Numbered from the stretch's first letter, positions 9,101-17,212 are shown. The stretch is DNA of 44,444 bases from an uncultured Eubacteriales bacterium (GCA_900315815.1 ONAS01000022.1:1-44444), one strand, 5' to 3'. The notes: generated by a model not told the origin, from the letters alone. Made by a program: numbers and translations.

Positions 9101-10988
9101 TCGCGGTGACGTCCTGTGTGCGGGTCTGACCAGCCGTACCGTAATGCGTCACATATTCGGTGCTGTAGCCCTTCACCGTCTGCTCGGTGACCGTGTAGGT
9201 GTAAACGCTGTTGGAATAATCCTTGACAAGGAGTTTGTCGAAGGTGACCGTGCCTGCCGCGTACGCGATGGTCTTCTCCGCGTTGAGCGTGATATTGCCG
9301 GGATATTTCGGCGTGCAGGTGAGGTTCACCTTGACGACGGCGTCCGCGTTCGGATACATTTCCACATCGCCGTTCCAGTGTTTGTCGGCGGTGACGTAGG
9401 TCAGCGGAAGCTCGTTGACGATCGTATACGAATCGTAATAGCCTGCGGCATAACCCATATGCGTACCCGCCTGTGTGATCGCCGTTCCGCTTACGACCGC
9501 TGTCGAAGCGGGTGCGGCGAGCGTCTGTCTGACGGCTGTCGGCGCCGTCACCTGGTCGTAGCCGTAATGATGCGGGTGAGTCGCGTCGTCCAGCTCCGTC
9601 ACGGCGTATCGGATCGGATCGCCGTTGGTATCATAGACGGGGACCTCACGGCTGACGCTCCATGCCGCATGACCGTTGACGGTCGACACGGCGGTCGTCG
9701 TCGTGCTGTCAGCGGGATCCATCGGTACGTCATAAGCGCTGAATGTCAGGCCTGCGGCGTCCGAATTGCCGATGCGGAAGGTCACCGGATAATGCAGATC
9801 GTCCGGGTATCCGTTATCGTTCCACACCTTTGTCATCGTGATCGGCGCGGTGATCAGGGTATTCCTGACGCCGAATGACAGGGAGCTGTCCGCGCCGTCG
9901 GCGGCGGTGCTGTCCTGTCGGGTCACGACGCCCGGCGCGTAGGATGAATCGGTCTGCAGGTAGTCGGTATCATAGGCGTTGACCTGATCCTCCGCCACCT
10001 TATAGTAGTATACGCGGTTCTGCGCGTCGTATCTGGGCAGATCGCTGTAGGTATAGGTCCAGGTGTTGCCGCTGTCGGTGACATCGGACAATGCCGCGGT
10101 CACGTTCGCCTCGTAATCCTGCCATGTCGTCTGGTCGACGCTCCGCATCAGATGGAGCTTGATGGAGGCGGGGCGCAGCGTATAGTGATCGGAATCATCC
10201 GCCCACTGCTTGGTGACCGAAACGGTCGTCAGCGGGAGGGTGTTGGTCACGATGATCTCTGCGTTGTCAGCGACGGCGTTATCGCCTGCCGCGTCGAAGA
10301 TATGGTTCGCGGTGTAGGTGGTGACATAGCCGTACTGACGATCCGTGCCGTCCTCGGTCACGGTGTAGTTCGCGGGGGTCCCGTCCGCGTTGTACTGCGG
10401 CACCGTGAAGCTGACGGCGTCGGTGACGGTGGTCGCGGAGGTGATGGAGCCTGTCGCGCAGGAAATGGTATCCGTCAGCGTTTTGGAGGCGTCCGCGGTT
10501 TTCGCGAGGGTCAGATGCACGTCATAATGCTTCGCCTGATCGCCGCGGTAGACGCCATCCTCCCACTGCTTTTTGACCTGAACGGTCTTGGTCTTCAGCG
10601 TGTTGGTGACGGTCAGCTCATCCAGCTTCCCTGCCCCGCTTTCGCCGTTGAGCGCCGTACCGTTGTAGACAGCGGCGTTCGGATCGGTATCGTCCAGCCG
10701 ATAGGTCGGTGCATACGAGGTGGTGTATCCGTTCAGCGGCGCTTCCGCCACGGAATAGCGGATCACGAAGGATTCGCCGTTGTAGACCTGAGTACCGCTC
10801 GGATTGACCCTGAGCGGAAGATCCGTGAAGAGATCCTTCCAGTCGAGGTCATCGCTGCTGTTCGCGGTGAGGGTGCGTCTGAAGGAGTAACCGCTCCCGA
10901 ACAGCTTCTTGACGGGGTCATCATTGCCGCTCAGCTCAGCGAGATCGACCACGTCGCCGTTGTACTCATAGCACAGGTCAACGGTCAC
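6114..10988 (-). CDS. Giant Cna_B-repeat surface protein, distal part after an internal stop
   Basis: 1624 residues read from a GTG at 10988, but the frame is open and protein-like back to a TAA at 11118-11120 and is the same frame as the gene upstream. This is therefore the distal part of one protein. It begins inside one Cna_B unit, then has further collagen-adhesin-type units starting KKQWEDG, TKQWADD, TKVWNDNG and DKHWNGD. About five SpaA-like units follow with isopeptide-type motifs (GAKFELHRV, GATFELYKV, GAVFELYTK; YYLKEIEAPDGY, YYLTEKTAPSGF). The last 280 residues form a different beta-rich tail ending LRAKSAP. There is no LPXTG motif and no terminal membrane segment, unusual for this class. 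Intended role: a long, isopeptide-stabilised extracellular adhesin or matrix protein. Confidence 0.8.
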   Translation of the reverse strand: MTVDLCYEYNGDVVDLAELSGNDDPVKKLFGSGYSFRRTLTANSSDDLDWKDLFTDLPLRVNPSGTQVYNGESFVIRYSVAEAPLNGYTTSYAPTYRLDDTDPNAAVYNGTALNGESGAGKLDELTVTNTLKTKTVQVKKQWEDGVYRGDQAKHYDVHLTLAKTADASKTLTDTISCATGSITSATTVTDAVSFTVPQYNADGTPANYTVTEDGTDRQYGYVTTYTANHIFDAAGDNAVADNAEIIVTNTLPLTTVSVTKQWADDSDHYTLRPASIKLHLMRSVDQTTWQDYEANVTAALSDVTDSGNTWTYTYSDLPRYDAQNRVYYYKVAEDQVNAYDTDYLQTDSSYAPGVVTRQDSTAADGADSSLSFGVRNTLITAPITMTKVWNDNGYPDDLHYPVTFRIGNSDAAGLTFSAYDVPMDPADSTTTTAVSTVNGHAAWSVSREVPVYDTNGDPIRYAVTELDDATHPHHYGYDQVTAPTAVRQTLAAPASTAVVSGTAITQAGTHMGYAAGYYDSYTIVNELPLTYVTADKHWNGDVEMYPNADAVVKVNLTCTPKYPGNITLNAEKTIAYAAGTVTFDKLLVKDYSNSVYTYTVTEQTVKGYSTEYVTHYGTAGQTRTQDVTATSAAADHTVTVINTPLKSSAEFVKYDLTDLERHGTESSFSLITLPGAKFELHRVLSGNDKTLCAEETAPGTAGDYTVTDTPTDPLTVITSGSDGRITLSNLEPNVYYLKEIEAPDGYQTQFDNNSDRIFRFTVSVSDQNVIGVTYDSKELTKTASGLELDGSAFSASDAASALTELSAVIPDSTAPVYGIPDEENMSRLTLTKVDSQNQTQPLANATYYLLRLYNYEYKKAGASGSTPQEYLTNALNTLGEDYSGTASMWNYWEKVGEQPYYTTDQSGKITVEGHMFGTYVFYEVVAPVGYERDFTHNPTTALTNTRVIGPVELHSGNAIHETEVCDLTHLEPHKTARVKILKTDENGSPLKGATFELYKVKTAEETDDTLVGTVTTGYDGLNPTAITLDPAHYNWDQQFYFIESTPPKGYSADNEDDGQGGRTKITFTLTPSLADETLHIVRANDSRLKGKVNLTKTSSAATSTVDACDPLPGAVFELYTKSGTRLSLYPHTSDPARYMAAYAADAAADVTAAGFDPNTTVTDLTTGANGKLSVEGLDWGDYYLTEKTAPSGFSLPSGEDARVYFSVGRSTCGDVAQELSMTNDPLTAQLNLIKHIDQYNDDAWGEPTFIFTVRQTERYDHTAHRFVALDADDQTVLTKTITPTTAVTGGFEDETGAFSLEPGKYVVTEVRVARYSAAGVSATAEISSPAGKVNAIANTDYTATLELLPDGEAEIRFDNTLTNYEKLSHADRKTNRFNGLKALRVGDKDELTPTQAAGVLYSVTVPKADLTPVLIRSDGTTEPITDTSKLAVTGMVMSDGTVKPISELTCEEDEITVTDNGASITLVGRMEDLSGSTYTFRAVYDGMFSDDFEMRFAVNPLYDKSEKTVTFLNDAQNKSYYSDNGNRTGVYTLIYILENPDTVRKILHKGTAISAAGTAAFPTIVIDGNFADEVEFDRWSYTYTDGGTTVSGNGSSSDLLTAIIAAPDSAQITVTAVLRAKSAP

Positions 10989-11117
10989 GGACGCGGGTCT
11001 CGCCCACGCGGAAAAGTCCTGCGTACCGACGGTATCCTGCCAATCCTTGACGACCTTCAGATCGTCCTTCTTCGGCTCATAGCGGTTCTTGAAGTGGAAG
11101 GTCTTGACGGTGTTGCC

Positions 11118-14100
11118 TTACGCGTCAAGCGCCGTTTCCGTCGTGATCTCATCGGGGGCGGCGCCGGAGTCGAGAACGATGCTGTAATCGTTCCTGTCCA
11201 GATAGTCGGTCACGCCCGAAGCGTCCACATAGCGAATATAGCCGCGCGCGCTGAGCGAGGCGCCCGAGGAGGCTGCCTCAGCGGCGGTGAAGGTGTAGGG
11301 ATGGTTTTCCGCGTTGTACAGCGGCTGGATCCCGTAATCCTGCTTCCAGCGGGTATCGGCGGAATCGCCGGTATAGTTGGACGAGCCGTCGGATAACGAT
11401 CCGGATGCCGGGACGGTGATGTCCGTCACGCCGTCCGCCGCGCCTGTCAGCGTAAAGTTCAGCGCATCGGGACGCTGACCGTCCTGATTGTTGTTATCGC
11501 GCCATGTCTTGTCCGCCTTGAGGTGGACGACCGGCAGGGTATTGGTGATCGTGTAATCGCGCAGGATCCCGTTCTCGTACGTCGCGTCGGGAGTCGACTG
11601 CACATAGCCGTACCTGACGTCGGGAGCCGTGCCCGATTCGACATGGACCTTCTCGGTGACCGCGTATGTCAGCATGACGCCGTCCTTCCGGTAGATCGGG
11701 AGATCGGTGAAGGTGACGTGATAGACGTGCAGATCCTGAGAATCGATCGCGTCCTTATCCAGCGTGAGGGTCTGCGTATACGCAAAGCCGTCCGCCGCGT
11801 TGGTGCAGGTCAGGGTGAAGTCGATGTCATAGTGGAGGCTGTCGCCGTAGCCGTGATCCTCCCAGACCTTGGTAACGGTGACCTCACGGGTCTTGAGCTT
11901 ATTGGAGGTAATGACCGTCTGATCCGCCTCGACATTGTTTTCGTCGAGGAGCGCGGTCGCCGGCGACGTCCCTTCTCCCTCAGCCTTGTACGGCAGGATC
12001 GTGACGTCGACGTTCTCGGAATTCTTTTCGATGCGGCTCACGCCGTAGACGTACGGATTCGAGGCGCCTTGTGCGAGCGTCGGCTCGACCTCCTTGACAT
12101 AATACCGGATCGCGTATTCACGGCCGTCATAGCGGTCGGTCGCGCAGGTATTGATGTAGACGGGGAGGTTGTCAAAGCGGATCGCGCCCTTCCACTGATC
12201 GTCGTCGAGCTTATCCGACGGCGTCAGCGTCTGCGTATAATTGTAGGTCTTGACGGCGGTGGGATCCGTCGGATCATAGCCGCTGTCAAGCGCTGTATCG
12301 GGATAATAGCTGAGCAGCTGCGCGGCGGTGCTGCCGTCATAATTGACGGGGCCGTCGTAGGATTTTGCGGTATTCTCGACGATCCGCAGCGTCTGATCTG
12401 CGTACGCGGCCTCGATCGCGGCGTTCGTCGTCAGATCGGTCTGCTCATGGGTGTCGGGATCCTCGGAAACGTACTTGTAGGCTGTGTACTGACAGCACAG
12501 GACAAACTCGATGCTCTCGGGACGGAGCTGTTTGTCGCGGGTCTGTTTGTTCAGCCAGTTCTTGTCCACGCTCAGAGAGCGGGTCTCCTGCGTATGCGTA
12601 TTGGTGATATCGACGCGGGAGAAGGAATCCTCCTTGTCCTTGTCCTCCTCTTCGCTCTGAGAGAAAACGGAATGCGCGGAATAGACGGGGCTGAGGTCCG
12701 AAACCTCTTCCACGGCATACTGGTACTCGTTGCCGTCCTCATCGAACTTCGGATAATTGCTCCACTGATAGAACCAGTTGTTGTCTTCGTTCAGGATCTC
12801 AGGGATCTCCCTGACAGGATTGTTTCTGTCCGTCGTGAACTGGATCAGCTTGACCGTGACGGGTTCGCGCTTGCCGTCCTGGTTGAGGTTATCGTTCCAG
12901 ATCTTCTGCGCGATATAGTTGCGGTACTCGGTCTTGCGGATCAGATGGTTGCGGATCAGCGTCTGGGTGTCGGAGAGGTCGCTGTCGTACTGTACATAGT
13001 AGACGTTGGACGCGGGGCAGACCTCTGAGGTGCCGGGGATGGTGTAGGAATGCCTCGACGTATCGTACTTATCATCCTGCGTCGGACCGATATAGGTCTC
13101 GACGACTCTGTAATAATACTTATTGCCGCTGCCGTCATACTGCGGCAGGTTCCTGAAGCTGCTGTCGGACGAGTAGTTGTCGTCGGTATCCAGACTGGAC
13201 GGATTGGTCGTGAGGTTGATATTGTCAAAGACCGTGGTCCAGTCGCTTTGCAGGGTCGAATCCTTGACGGTGGTCCGCTCCAGACGCACGATGAAATGAT
13301 CCGGTCTGGTGCGATAGTAGTTCGGTATGTTGTTGTTCGCGTCGTCGTTCCACTGCTTTTTCACCGTATGGTTCTCGGTTTTCAGCGTGTTGGTAACGGT
13401 ATAGCTGCCCTCGAACGGATTCTCTTCGTCCCAGAAGTCCCACGGCGTTACCTCTGTTCCGCCTCTCCAGGTATAGGGGAAGGTCGCCGCAAGCGCGCTG
13501 CCGTCTGCCTGGCATTCGGCGAATTTGTAGTATTCAAACACATACGCCGAGCCGTTTGCCTGCAGACCTGCGCCGGTCATGGTGCCCATCGGCAGGTTGT
13601 ACACGGTCACAGCGGGATAGGAACAGTCCGCATTGCGGGGAACGGTGATCACGCCGCCCGCGGAGGGAGTCACCGTGTTCGCTCCGACCTTGACGGTCAT
13701 CTTGAACGCGGTGTAATCGCTGAGCGTGAACGCCGTACCGTTCTCGTCGGTCAATTTGAAGTAGAGGTTCGCCGGGCGGGTGTCCTCCTTGAAATTCTCG
13801 TCAAGAGCGCTGAAGCGCTTGTTGAGCGTCAGGGCGCCCTTCTGCGGCAGCTTGTAGTTTGTCAGGTTCAGCTCATCAAAGGTGCTGCTGCCTGTCGCGC
13901 CGTCGCCGCCGATCGGCTTATAGGAGGTATCGCTGACCGGAACGAATGTGCCGCCGACATAGCCGGGGATCACATAGGTGTTCGGGTCGCTCGTTCCCTC
14001 TCCGCCGTAGGTACCGGCTGTTTCTACCAGCGTATACTCGTCGGGTCTGACCTCGTTGATCTGGTACTGGATGCCGTCGATCGTCTGGGTGCCGTTGAAA

Positions 14101-14243
14101 TAGTAGCGCGGGAGGATCTTCTCCGCTCTCCAGCCGATCTCGCCGGCAGCGGACTCCTTGTTCAGCGTCAGGTAGATCAACTTGGGCTGCTGGATGCCGG
14201 GCATCTTCTCTTTGACGACGACACTCAGCTCCTCGGGACGCAT
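11118..14243 (-). CDS. Giant Cna_B-repeat surface protein, proximal part
   Basis: The first in-frame ATG is at 14243, but the frame stays open to about 14343 and codes for NKYWLDGNNEDG just upstream, which is the start of a Cna_B unit. The true N-terminus and its export signal are therefore missing. Units begin near residues 135 (NKRFSALDENF), 290 (KKQWNDDANNN), 450 (QKIWNDNLNQDG), 560 (DKNWLNKQTRD), 805 (TKVWEDHGYGD) and 925 (DKTWRDNNNQDG). It ends at TAA 11118-11120 between two units, and the same frame continues as GNTVKTFHFKNRYEPKK into the distal part. Upstream it abuts a truncated SipW-like gene in another frame. As it stands the gene has neither start nor signal peptide, so expression is doubtful. 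Confidence 0.75.
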   Translation of the reverse strand: MRPEELSVVVKEKMPGIQQPKLIYLTLNKESAAGEIGWRAEKILPRYYFNGTQTIDGIQYQINEVRPDEYTLVETAGTYGGEGTSDPNTYVIPGYVGGTFVPVSDTSYKPIGGDGATGSSTFDELNLTNYKLPQKGALTLNKRFSALDENFKEDTRPANLYFKLTDENGTAFTLSDYTAFKMTVKVGANTVTPSAGGVITVPRNADCSYPAVTVYNLPMGTMTGAGLQANGSAYVFEYYKFAECQADGSALAATFPYTWRGGTEVTPWDFWDEENPFEGSYTVTNTLKTENHTVKKQWNDDANNNIPNYYRTRPDHFIVRLERTTVKDSTLQSDWTTVFDNINLTTNPSSLDTDDNYSSDSSFRNLPQYDGSGNKYYYRVVETYIGPTQDDKYDTSRHSYTIPGTSEVCPASNVYYVQYDSDLSDTQTLIRNHLIRKTEYRNYIAQKIWNDNLNQDGKREPVTVKLIQFTTDRNNPVREIPEILNEDNNWFYQWSNYPKFDEDGNEYQYAVEEVSDLSPVYSAHSVFSQSEEEDKDKEDSFSRVDITNTHTQETRSLSVDKNWLNKQTRDKQLRPESIEFVLCCQYTAYKYVSEDPDTHEQTDLTTNAAIEAAYADQTLRIVENTAKSYDGPVNYDGSTAAQLLSYYPDTALDSGYDPTDPTAVKTYNYTQTLTPSDKLDDDQWKGAIRFDNLPVYINTCATDRYDGREYAIRYYVKEVEPTLAQGASNPYVYGVSRIEKNSENVDVTILPYKAEGEGTSPATALLDENNVEADQTVITSNKLKTREVTVTKVWEDHGYGDSLHYDIDFTLTCTNAADGFAYTQTLTLDKDAIDSQDLHVYHVTFTDLPIYRKDGVMLTYAVTEKVHVESGTAPDVRYGYVQSTPDATYENGILRDYTITNTLPVVHLKADKTWRDNNNQDGQRPDALNFTLTGAADGVTDITVPASGSLSDGSSNYTGDSADTRWKQDYGIQPLYNAENHPYTFTAAEAASSGASLSARGYIRYVDASGVTDYLDRNDYSIVLDSGAAPDEITTETALDA

Positions 14244-14560
14244 GCCGTCCTCGTTGTTGCCGTCCAGCCAATACTTGTTGATCGTGATCTTTTTCGCCTT
14301 GAAAACGTTCTGGACATGGATTCTATCTTTACGAATACCATATCACCTACGCTGTACGCCGGTTCCATTGACGGAGTCAGAACCGTGAAATATCGGTATC
14401 CGAATAAAGACTTGCTCGGGCTGTTTGAAGCCGCAAACAGTAATGCAGCGATGATCAGTGCCGCTGCCAGCAGATATATGAATATGGTCCGAAACACCTT
14501 GAATACCCGGTAGCCTTTGCTCGGGGTATCGGCGGTTTCGACTTGAATTGCGTTATCCAT
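14225..14560 (-). pseudogene. Truncated SipW-like type I signal peptidase
   Basis: The first 79 residues are a clear SipW-class signal peptidase: a cytoplasmic start, a membrane segment at about 25-45, then FTVLTPSMEPAYSVGDMVFV, with the catalytic Ser in PSMEP. After about base 14322 the homology stops and the frame runs out of phase over the Cna_B gene, ending at 14225 as a basic low-complexity tail. The second half, with the catalytic His and the usual second hydrophobic segment, is absent. The start has GGAG about 12 bases upstream. The neighbouring TasA-like proteins are the expected substrates. A deletion or assembly misjoin has fused the 5' end of sipW to the interior of the adhesin gene. 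Confidence 0.75.
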
Positions 14561-15137
14561 TGGAAATCAACACTCCTCTCTCTGCAATGATCAGCGCACT
14601 GTCAAACGGACTGTCTCTGGAGCCTGTCAGGCAGGGCCGCATTGTCATGAGGTTCACCACACATCCGTAAATGAATCTTTTTTCACAGTATTCCCGATAC
14701 TTTGACCCTGTCAAAAGCCCGGATCAGCGGGATCGGTCTTGCGTCAGAATTGTTCTTTGCACAAATGAGAACATCGGGCTGTTCAATCCTGCGCGCAAAG
14801 GCTGGACACCCTATTTTTTTGTCCACAACAGAATCAAATGGAATAATCCGCCTTTTATTGCTGTCAAAACAACCCTTTTGGCGCCGATCCCCGGCTCTGA
14901 TGAGGATGTTTTATTTGGGGCAATCGAGCCGATCACTCCCGCATCAGCCTTGTCAAAAAACGAAAAAGCATCGGTCGGATCCTTCCGTTCAGCGGAACAG
15001 GACAAGCCCGATCCCCGTGCCGATTACAGACCCTCACCTTTGGCACAGCAAGAAAATCGTGCCTTCGGCACGCAATTTTCGCATAGCCATCGCGCGTTGC
15101 CGCCTCAGCGGCAAACCGGTCGGGCACTGTCAATTTG
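14561..15137. other. Non-coding gap with hairpins
   Basis: No convincing gene is present; the open frames lack ribosome sites and family features. An inverted repeat GTGCC-TTC-GGCAC with AAAAT/ATTTT outer arms lies at about 15053-15079. A perfect TTGCCGC-CTCA-GCGGCAA hairpin lies at 15097-15114. The minus-strand ribosome site of the truncated sipW gene is at about 14571-14580; a TTGACA-like box lies further upstream but has no convincing -10 partner. Confidence 0.5.
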
Positions 15138-15180
15138 TTTTTGCATTATAAGAAACGAGCAATTTCTTATAATGCAAAAA
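15138..15180. repeat. Perfect 18-bp inverted repeat
   Basis: Bases 15138-15155 and 15163-15180 are perfect reverse complements (arm TTTTTGCATTATAAGAAA) around the loop CGAGCAA. The right end merges with the A run of the adjacent terminator. It is AT-rich compared with its surroundings. It could be a second terminator arm, a structured RNA or the end of a small mobile element. Confidence 0.7.
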
Positions 15181-15206
15181 AGGACCTGTTCTGAGTGAAC
15201 AGATCC
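15176..15206 (-). terminator. Intrinsic terminator of the exonuclease operon
   Basis: On the minus strand GGATCTGTTC pairs with GAACAGGTCC (plus bases 15182-15205, one mismatch, five-base loop), followed by six U residues. It lies 40 bp past the stop at 15245. Confidence 0.8.
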
Positions 15207-15244
15207 TCACTTTGATAACGGGTATGGTGACAGCGATCGGCGGA

Positions 15245-15781
15245 TCATCGATCCAGCGAGCAGGTCCTGATGAATTGCCGTACGTCGGCGCCGGCGTCGA
15301 TGCAGTGCAGCAGGATCTCGGCACAGGCGCGGCTGTCGCTGTCCGCCTGATGGTGGTTCAGGCAGATGCCGAAATAATCGCACAGATCGTTCAGCTTGTG
15401 GCTGATGCCGGGCAGCAGCCGCCGGCTCATCTGCACCGTGCAGAGATAGCGCACATACGGCTTCCACTCGATCTCATAATCGCGCAGGCACTTTTTCAGC
15501 ACGCTCATATCGAAAGAAGCGTTGTGCGCCGCCAGCAGACCGCTCGACATCAGCGGCTCGATCCTCGTCCAAAGCTCGGGGAAGGTCGGCGCTCCCGCGA
15601 CCGTTTCCTCGCTGATCCCGGTGAGGCGGGTATTGAAATAATCAAAGGGCTGCTCCGGATCGACGAGAGAATAATACTCGTTGACGATCACGCCGTCCTC
15701 GATCACGGTGATGCCGATGGCGCTCATCCGATTGCTCAGGCGGTTCGGTGTTTCCACATCAAATACTACAAATCGTGACAT
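15245..15781 (-). CDS. DnaQ-like 3'-5' exonuclease (DEDDh)
   Basis: 178 residues, one exonuclease domain of the DNA polymerase III epsilon type. Exo I is FVVFDVETPN (residues 4-13) with the D and E metal ligands. Exo II is HNASFDMSVL (about 93-102). Exo III is HHQADSDSRACAEILL (about 143-158), with the DEDDh His and Asp. It removes nucleotides from a DNA or RNA 3' end using two metal ions. There is no polymerase or helicase domain, so it is a stand-alone nuclease, as is common in Firmicutes. Its start overlaps the end of the small zinc-ribbon gene by 16 bases, implying translational coupling. It is the last gene of a three-gene operon. Confidence 0.85.
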   Translation of the reverse strand: MSRFVVFDVETPNRLSNRMSAIGITVIEDGVIVNEYYSLVDPEQPFDYFNTRLTGISEETVAGAPTFPELWTRIEPLMSSGLLAAHNASFDMSVLKKCLRDYEIEWKPYVRYLCTVQMSRRLLPGISHKLNDLCDYFGICLNHHQADSDSRACAEILLHCIDAGADVRQFIRTCSLDR

Positions 15782-15900
15782 TCCTTCGACTCGCTTTCAT
15801 CCTCACATTTCTTTTCATCAGCGGCGATCCGTATCACGGGAAACCCGCAATTCGGGCAGACGCCGCCGTCCATCGGTGTTCCGCAGCGCGGACGATCCAT
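15766..15900 (-). CDS. 44-aa zinc-ribbon protein coupled to the exonuclease
   Basis: A 44-residue frame with an excellent ribosome site (AAAGGAGG, eight bases from the ATG at 15900). The first 20 residues carry four putative metal ligands as CGTPMDGGVCPNCGFPV; the strict CxxC pair is CPNC, and the upstream Cys can complete only a three-Cys site. The C-terminus is acidic (DEKKCEDESESKECHDL) with two more Cys. It overlaps the exonuclease gene by 16 bases and starts 43 bases after the kinase-like gene. A role as a zinc-binding accessory of the nuclease is inference. Confidence 0.65.
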   Translation of the reverse strand: MDRPRCGTPMDGGVCPNCGFPVIRIAADEKKCEDESESKECHDL

Positions 15901-15943
15901 AGCGATGACCTCCTTTGGCTTTCGGTGATATTCCGCATCTTTT

Positions 15944-16486
15944 TCATTTGTTTTCCCTGTGCCGCAGCAGATGATCCTCAAATTCCGGCGTTCGTGACCA
16001 GTACTTTACGCCCCAGCTGTCAAAGCTCCATTCCTCTGCATAGCTGTTGCACTCATAGTCGATGTAGTACAGCAGACCGTCCCGTATCACAAAATTGGTC
16101 GGGAAATAGTCGATATTCAGACCCGCCGCCTTTGCCGTATCTGCTATCTCTCTGATCTGCGGGAGATATTCTGCGGCGGTGCCGCCCCTCGCGATCAGGT
16201 CAAAAACCGTCTCACCGTCGATATACTCCTTGACGATCCTCTCGTTTTCGGTATCGATCGCGAGCATTTTGGGGATCCTGATCCCCGCGTTTTTCAGCCG
16301 ATCATAGTCATTGCGTTCCGCTTCGATCTTATTGCCGAAGGCATAGTATTCGCACGGCTCGTGGTGGATCTGCTTGACGACGACCTGCTTTCCGTCCCGC
16401 TGAGCAAGATACGAATACCCGCCCTTGCCCTTTCCGAGCAGTCTGACGACGGTGTAGACGCTGTCATTGACTGTGATACTGTTCAA
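15944..16486 (-). CDS. Protein-kinase-like protein with an altered catalytic loop
   Basis: 180 residues read from TTG at 16486, chosen because GAGGGGG lies seven bases upstream. The glycine-rich loop GKGKGGYSYLA (residues 18-28) and the VVVKQ lysine (about 38) are typical of small kinases such as the RIO/Bud32/WaaP group. The hinge has RIVKEYIDGET. The catalytic loop reads NIDYFPTNFVI (about 124-134), with Asn where HxD would have His but the Asp and Asn kept. The metal motif reads YYIDYE instead of DFG. It could be an active sugar, lipid or protein kinase, or a pseudokinase. It heads the kinase/zinc-ribbon/exonuclease operon. Confidence 0.7.
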   Translation of the reverse strand: MNSITVNDSVYTVVRLLGKGKGGYSYLAQRDGKQVVVKQIHHEPCEYYAFGNKIEAERNDYDRLKNAGIRIPKMLAIDTENERIVKEYIDGETVFDLIARGGTAAEYLPQIREIADTAKAAGLNIDYFPTNFVIRDGLLYYIDYECNSYAEEWSFDSWGVKYWSRTPEFEDHLLRHRENK

Positions 16487-16627
16487 TCCGATCCCCCTCT
16501 TTTCCTGTACTGTCGGGCTTGATTCCGTCCGGTCTCAGCCGCGATCCTTTTGAAGCCGATATCGCCGCTGTGCGCTCTGTGCGATCATGTTTACGCGTTT
16601 ATCGGAGCCGATCGCATCATGGACGCG

Positions 16628-17152
16628 TTACCGATCCATTCGTTTCTCGAATCGGAACATCCCGACGTCCTCCGGACCATTGGACTGCGCGTCGGGATCA
16701 TTCGGATCGGGATGGCGGCTGTGGAAAAACTCCACGATATGGAATCCGCATCGGTTGACATAAAAATGGATGTTGCGCTTTTCAAAATACGGCGTGACCG
16801 TTTCCCACACCGTCACCTCGGGGTGCAGCTTCTCCACCGCGCACCACGCGGCATAGCCGATCCCCTTGCTGTGGACACGCGGCGATACAAACAGCAGATC
16901 GAGATCGCCGCGCTCGCCGTCGACACGGATGACCGCACCGCCGACCGCTCTGCCGTCCTGCATGATGCGGTACGCTTCACCGGTGTCGATCGCGTTCTCG
17001 ATCGTTTCACGGGAGATGATCTCTCCCTCTTCTTCAAAATGATCGTCTCTGCGGCCGAATTCTTCCAGCGCGCCGTAGTTGAACGCTTCCTGGTTATCCT
17101 TGATGAATTGCTCGCGGTCCTCGGGCGCAAGCGGCATTAATTGAATATTCAT
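16628..17152 (-). CDS. GNAT-family N-acetyltransferase
   Basis: 174 residues with the GNAT core: strand RAVGGAVIRVDGERGDLDLL (about residues 68-87), then the acetyl-CoA loop SPRVHSKGIGYAAW (about 90-103; a variant of R/QxxGxG/A), and motif B with FEKRNIHFYVNRCGFHIVEF (about 124-143). It should transfer an acetyl group to an amine; the substrate is not evident. There are no membrane segments. The start has a GTGAGG site and a promoter at 17213-17240. It appears to be a single-gene unit. Confidence 0.85.
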   Translation of the reverse strand: MNIQLMPLAPEDREQFIKDNQEAFNYGALEEFGRRDDHFEEEGEIISRETIENAIDTGEAYRIMQDGRAVGGAVIRVDGERGDLDLLFVSPRVHSKGIGYAAWCAVEKLHPEVTVWETVTPYFEKRNIHFYVNRCGFHIVEFFHSRHPDPNDPDAQSNGPEDVGMFRFEKRMDR

Positions 17153-17212
17153 GACAAAACCTCACTCCGGAAATCATGCTGTTTCACTCACGGCGCCGTT
17201 TCCTTTCCTTGA

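Noticed and set aside
6345-14513. Several long plus-strand open frames across the Cna_B gene
   Set aside because: They are shadows of the GC-rich repetitive minus-strand gene; their translations are Arg/Val/Ile-rich and lack ribosome sites.
14671-15198. Plus-strand frame of 175 codons in the hairpin-rich gap
   Set aside because: No ribosome site, random-looking composition, and it runs through two terminator-like hairpins.
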